A stretch of DNA of 64,000 nt, taken from the NCBI GenBank assembly GCA_040510375.1, contig JBEVJC010000034.1:62001-126000 (forward strand), written 5' to 3'. The position numbers were made by a program, and so were the translations under genes. The notes beneath the pieces were generated by a model. It was not told the DNA's origin. It did not search any database and saw only the letters and a program-made list of their open reading frames with translations. Source of the stretch: JBEVJC01 sp040510375. GTDB taxonomy: Bacteria > Bacteroidota > Bacteroidia > Chitinophagales > Chitinophagaceae. Positions 61,854-64,000 of the stretch are shown one piece after another; the first letter of the stretch is position 1; every line of letters starts with the position of its first letter.

Positions 61854-62984
61854 ATGATCATTGTGCATATTGTTGAACCATTTGCCGGAGGAATCGCGGT
61901 TTTTGTCAAATCCCTGACTGAAACTATGCCCGATGACCTCCATATCGTCGTACACGGCGAGCGTAAGGAAGAGATTCCGGCAGAGATGGTAAAGAAGAAT
62001 TTTCCCCGCCGTAATGTGCGGTTTATCCGCTGGCGTTCTGCCCAGCGATCGATTGATCTCCTCAAGGACCTATTTGCTTTTGCAGAATTATATAAGATTT
62101 TGAACAGGCTGAAAAAAAAGAACCTCGTTGATGCGGTGCACCTGCATTCTTCAAAGAGCGGATTACTTGGGCGTGCGGCTTGTCGTATGGTTGGGATCAA
62201 TAATGTTTTTTATACACCTAATGGTGCATCGTTCCTGTCGGCCAAAAATAAAATCACGCGTTATTTTTACCGTCAGCTGGAACGTCTGGGTGATAAACTT
62301 GGGGGTAATGTGGTTTGCTGTTCGCCTTCAGAATTGCAGCAATACGTAAAGCTTGGTATCAATGCGGACTATATAAATAACGGGATCAGTGTGAAAGATA
62401 ATCCGGCGGCCGGCGGCAGCAGGCCGGTAAGGGATGGTAAGTTCCGGATTGTGACCAGCGGGCGGATTGAAAAACAGAAGAACCCGGCATTGTTTAATAC
62501 CATTGCGAGTTATTTCCAGGATGTGCCCGGTATCGAGTTTATCTGGATTGGTGAGGGCAGTGGAAAAAATTTCTTTACATCAAAAAATATCACGGTTACC
62601 GGCTGGCTGAATAACCAGGGGGTGCACGATTATGTAGCGGCTTCTGATATTTATCTTTCCACTTCTGATTATGAGGGCATGTCGTTTGCGGCACTGGAAG
62701 CACTGGCATTGAACAAACCTGTATTGATGCGGGAGTGCACAGGGAATATTGATGTGGTGAAGCAGGGTCTGAATGGTGATCTTTTCCGGAATGCATCGGA
62801 AGCAATTATTAAGATATTGCAGTACCAGAACAATCCGGAGATGCTGGATATAATGGGTGGTTTTTCGGCAGAGATCTGCCGCGAGGAATTTAATATGAAG
62901 GAAAACTTCAAAACATACCGGGAGCTATACGCAGGGGCGATCCTGAATGCGGAAGCAGGGCGCGCGAAGTGGAGTCTGGGATAA
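61854..62984 (+). CDS. Family 4 glycosyltransferase (GT-B)
   Basis: A 376-residue enzyme with a Gly-rich start (MIIVHIVEPFAGGIAVFVKS), VHLHSSKSGLLGRAA in the first domain, and in the second the GT4 signatures VTSGRIEKQKNPAL, FIWIGEGSG and the EX7E region SDYEGMSFAALEALALNKPV. The frame is open from 61758 but the earlier part is unlike protein, so ATG 61854 was chosen. The next gene begins one base after its stop, so both are co-transcribed. Confidence 0.88.
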   Translation: MIIVHIVEPFAGGIAVFVKSLTETMPDDLHIVVHGERKEEIPAEMVKKNFPRRNVRFIRWRSAQRSIDLLKDLFAFAELYKILNRLKKKNLVDAVHLHSSKSGLLGRAACRMVGINNVFYTPNGASFLSAKNKITRYFYRQLERLGDKLGGNVVCCSPSELQQYVKLGINADYINNGISVKDNPAAGGSRPVRDGKFRIVTSGRIEKQKNPALFNTIASYFQDVPGIEFIWIGEGSGKNFFTSKNITVTGWLNNQGVHDYVAASDIYLSTSDYEGMSFAALEALALNKPVLMRECTGNIDVVKQGLNGDLFRNASEAIIKILQYQNNPEMLDIMGGFSAEICREEFNMKENFKTYRELYAGAILNAEAGRAKWSLG

Positions 62985-62985
62985 T

Positions 62986-63363
62986 ATGCGAACTATGAAA
63001 GAATCAGTTTCTATAAAAACAAAACAGATCATTGATCAGGACAGGATCGATGATCTCCAGCAATCGCTTGAAGTAATTGAAAGCAAGCTGGACATTGAAA
63101 TCCTTGGAAAGCAAACTACCATTGAACGGCAGGAGGCTGAAATCCAGCGGCTGCATGCGTTGGTAGAGGAAAAGAACAAGGTGGTACTGGATACCAATAC
63201 CCGCTTGGCGGAGTGTATGCGCACGGGTGAGGGAAACCGGCAGTTAATAAATAAATTGCTGGGTGACCTGGACAGGCTTGCCCAGGATGTTGAATGGTAT
63301 AAACGGACTTACGAAGGAAGAAGTCTGTTTGGAACGCTTCGCCAGAAGTTGTTCAGGAGGTAA
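62986..63363 (+). CDS. Coiled-coil protein in the polysaccharide cluster
   Basis: A 125-residue protein that is almost wholly a heptad coiled coil (DDLQQSLEVIESKLDIEIL, QEAEIQRLHALVEEKNKVV) with a basic C-terminus (SLFGTLRQKLFRR) that may touch the membrane. There is no signal peptide. ATG 62986 sits one base after the GT4 stop. No domain recognised; a scaffold or length-control role for glycan synthesis is only a guess. A strong terminator follows. Confidence 0.6.
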   Translation: MRTMKESVSIKTKQIIDQDRIDDLQQSLEVIESKLDIEILGKQTTIERQEAEIQRLHALVEEKNKVVLDTNTRLAECMRTGEGNRQLINKLLGDLDRLAQDVEWYKRTYEGRSLFGTLRQKLFRR

Positions 63364-63391
63364 ATTTTAAAAAACTTTGGATGAATAGTTG

Positions 63392-63421
63392 ATGCCGGAC
63401 AAACCTCCGGCATTTTTTTTT
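63392..63421 (+). terminator. Terminator after the coiled-coil gene
   Basis: A perfect 8-bp stem (63392-63399 with 63406-63413, loop CAAACC) followed by an unbroken run of T to 63421. It ends the GT4/coiled-coil transcript. Confidence 0.9.
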
Positions 63422-63454
63422 GGGGAAAGGGAGACCCAAAAACATTTACTTTTG
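63419..63454 (+). promoter_or_regulatory. Candidate promoter of rfbD
   Basis: TTTG (63419-63422) and TACTTTTG (63447-63454) are 24 bases apart. The -7 box is exact, the spacer longer than the usual 19-21. The predicted start lies about 50 bases before the rfbD ATG. Confidence 0.45.
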
Positions 63455-63512
63455 CGTACTTCCGGTTTTTCTGAAAATATTCAATCGGGGAACACCGTAG
63501 AAAAGACAGACA

Positions 63513-64000
63513 ATGAGAATTGCAGTAATAGGATCAAATGGGCAGTTGGGGACCGACCTGGTGAACGTCCTGTCGGAGACACAGGAGGTGATTGCCCTGA
63601 CACATGCGGATATTGAAATAACGGACATTGACAGTGTGAAGTCCGTTCTTGAAGTACTCCGGCCTGATATAGTTCTGAATACTGCTGCTTATCATGTGGT
63701 GCCCGAGGCGGAGAAGTTTGCAGAAAAAGCATTCCTGATGAATGGTTCTGCTGTACTGAACCTGGCAAAAGTTACGGCCGGCCTCGGCATACGGCTTGTT
63801 CATTTCAGCACGGACTATGTTTTTGATGGTGAAAAGCGACAGCCATATACTGAAACAGACTGTCCAAACCCACTGAATGTATATGCAGCAACCAAATTAT
63901 GTGGCGAACAGTTTGCGCTTAACTATAGTGATCTTTCCTATGTGGTTCGGGTATCGGGGATTTATGGAAAGGTGCACTCGCGTGCAAAGGGCAATAATTT
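63513..64000 (+). CDS. rfbD: dTDP-4-dehydrorhamnose reductase (partial)
   Basis: The first 162 codons of a gene running off the window. MRIAVIGSNGQLGTDL is the NAD(P)H Rossmann motif of RfbD-type reductases, followed by the family features LRPDIVLNTAAYH, HFSTDYVFDGEK and YAATKLCGEQ with the catalytic Tyr-x3-Lys. The enzyme reduces dTDP-4-keto-L-rhamnose to dTDP-L-rhamnose. The usual VDxAE after NTAAY reads VVPEAE here. This fits the glycosyltransferase cluster; the substrate could be another 4-keto sugar. Confidence 0.85.
   Translation, partial: MRIAVIGSNGQLGTDLVNVLSETQEVIALTHADIEITDIDSVKSVLEVLRPDIVLNTAAYHVVPEAEKFAEKAFLMNGSAVLNLAKVTAGLGIRLVHFSTDYVFDGEKRQPYTETDCPNPLNVYAATKLCGEQFALNYSDLSYVVRVSGIYGKVHSRAKGNN

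Overview
The window is a piece of a Bacteroidota chromosome, most likely from the order Chitinophagales (Chitinophagaceae-like). The evidence is a SusC/SusD pair, TonB-dependent receptors with an N-terminal carboxypeptidase-like domain, LytTR two-component signalling, families largely confined to the phylum (DUF4834, DUF5107, a long PurF-like amidophosphoribosyltransferase), little sign of Shine-Dalgarno sequences, and several promoters of the Bacteroidota type (TTTG, about 17-24 nt, TAnnTTTG). I see no rRNA, CRISPR array, insertion sequence or complete prophage.

Layout. 1-2730: end of an outer-membrane barrel protein, a VanZ-like protein and a LytS/LytTR two-component pair. 2908-4512: a TPR/HTH membrane regulator. 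4748-13053: an imelysin-like/di-haem peroxidase fusion, two tandem phosphatase paralogues and a large TonB-dependent receptor. 13100-20910: an accessory stretch with three decayed genes (an NHL-repeat protein, an unknown protein, a UmuD-like S24 protein), a lipoprotein, a thioredoxin-fold protein, a flavin monooxygenase, an AraC regulator and a class II Fic protein behind phased operator repeats; it ends at tRNA-Asn. 21058-23459: Rieske protein, HflX and a barrel protein. 23683-38605: a galactoside utilisation locus. 38964-40571: an MFS transporter. 40993-42479: an AbiE-type toxin-antitoxin pair beside a CAT tRNA. 42943-49862: DUF4834, the rimP-nusA-infB core operon and a SurA-like chaperone. 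50234-57743: housekeeping genes (PurF-like, SixA-like, glycosyltransferase, aminotransferase, MsrB, adenylate kinase). 57808-60634: PaaZ plus an enoyl-CoA hydratase. 60766-64000: start of a surface-polysaccharide cluster (GT2, GT4, coiled-coil protein, RfbD).

How it works together. The clearest system is the galactoside locus. An AraC regulator is divergent from a 1115-residue DUF5107-TPR protein with no export signal, followed by SusC, SusD, a sugar porter, galactose mutarotase, a secreted GH36 alpha-galactosidase and galactokinase. The predicted route is outer-membrane capture of an alpha-galactoside, periplasmic release of galactose, epimerisation, import and phosphorylation; galT and galE are not in the window. 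A 19-nt motif shared (18/19) by the regulator/DUF5107 intergenic region and the susC upstream region is a candidate operator.

A second theme is repeat structure. Tandem or partial copies of the 3' ends of genes, stop codon included, lie just downstream of the AraC gene (23.6 kb) and the DUF4834 gene (42.8 kb), and possibly the MFS gene (38.6-38.9 kb). Starts given here often differ from the longest open frame; the reason is stated in each entry.
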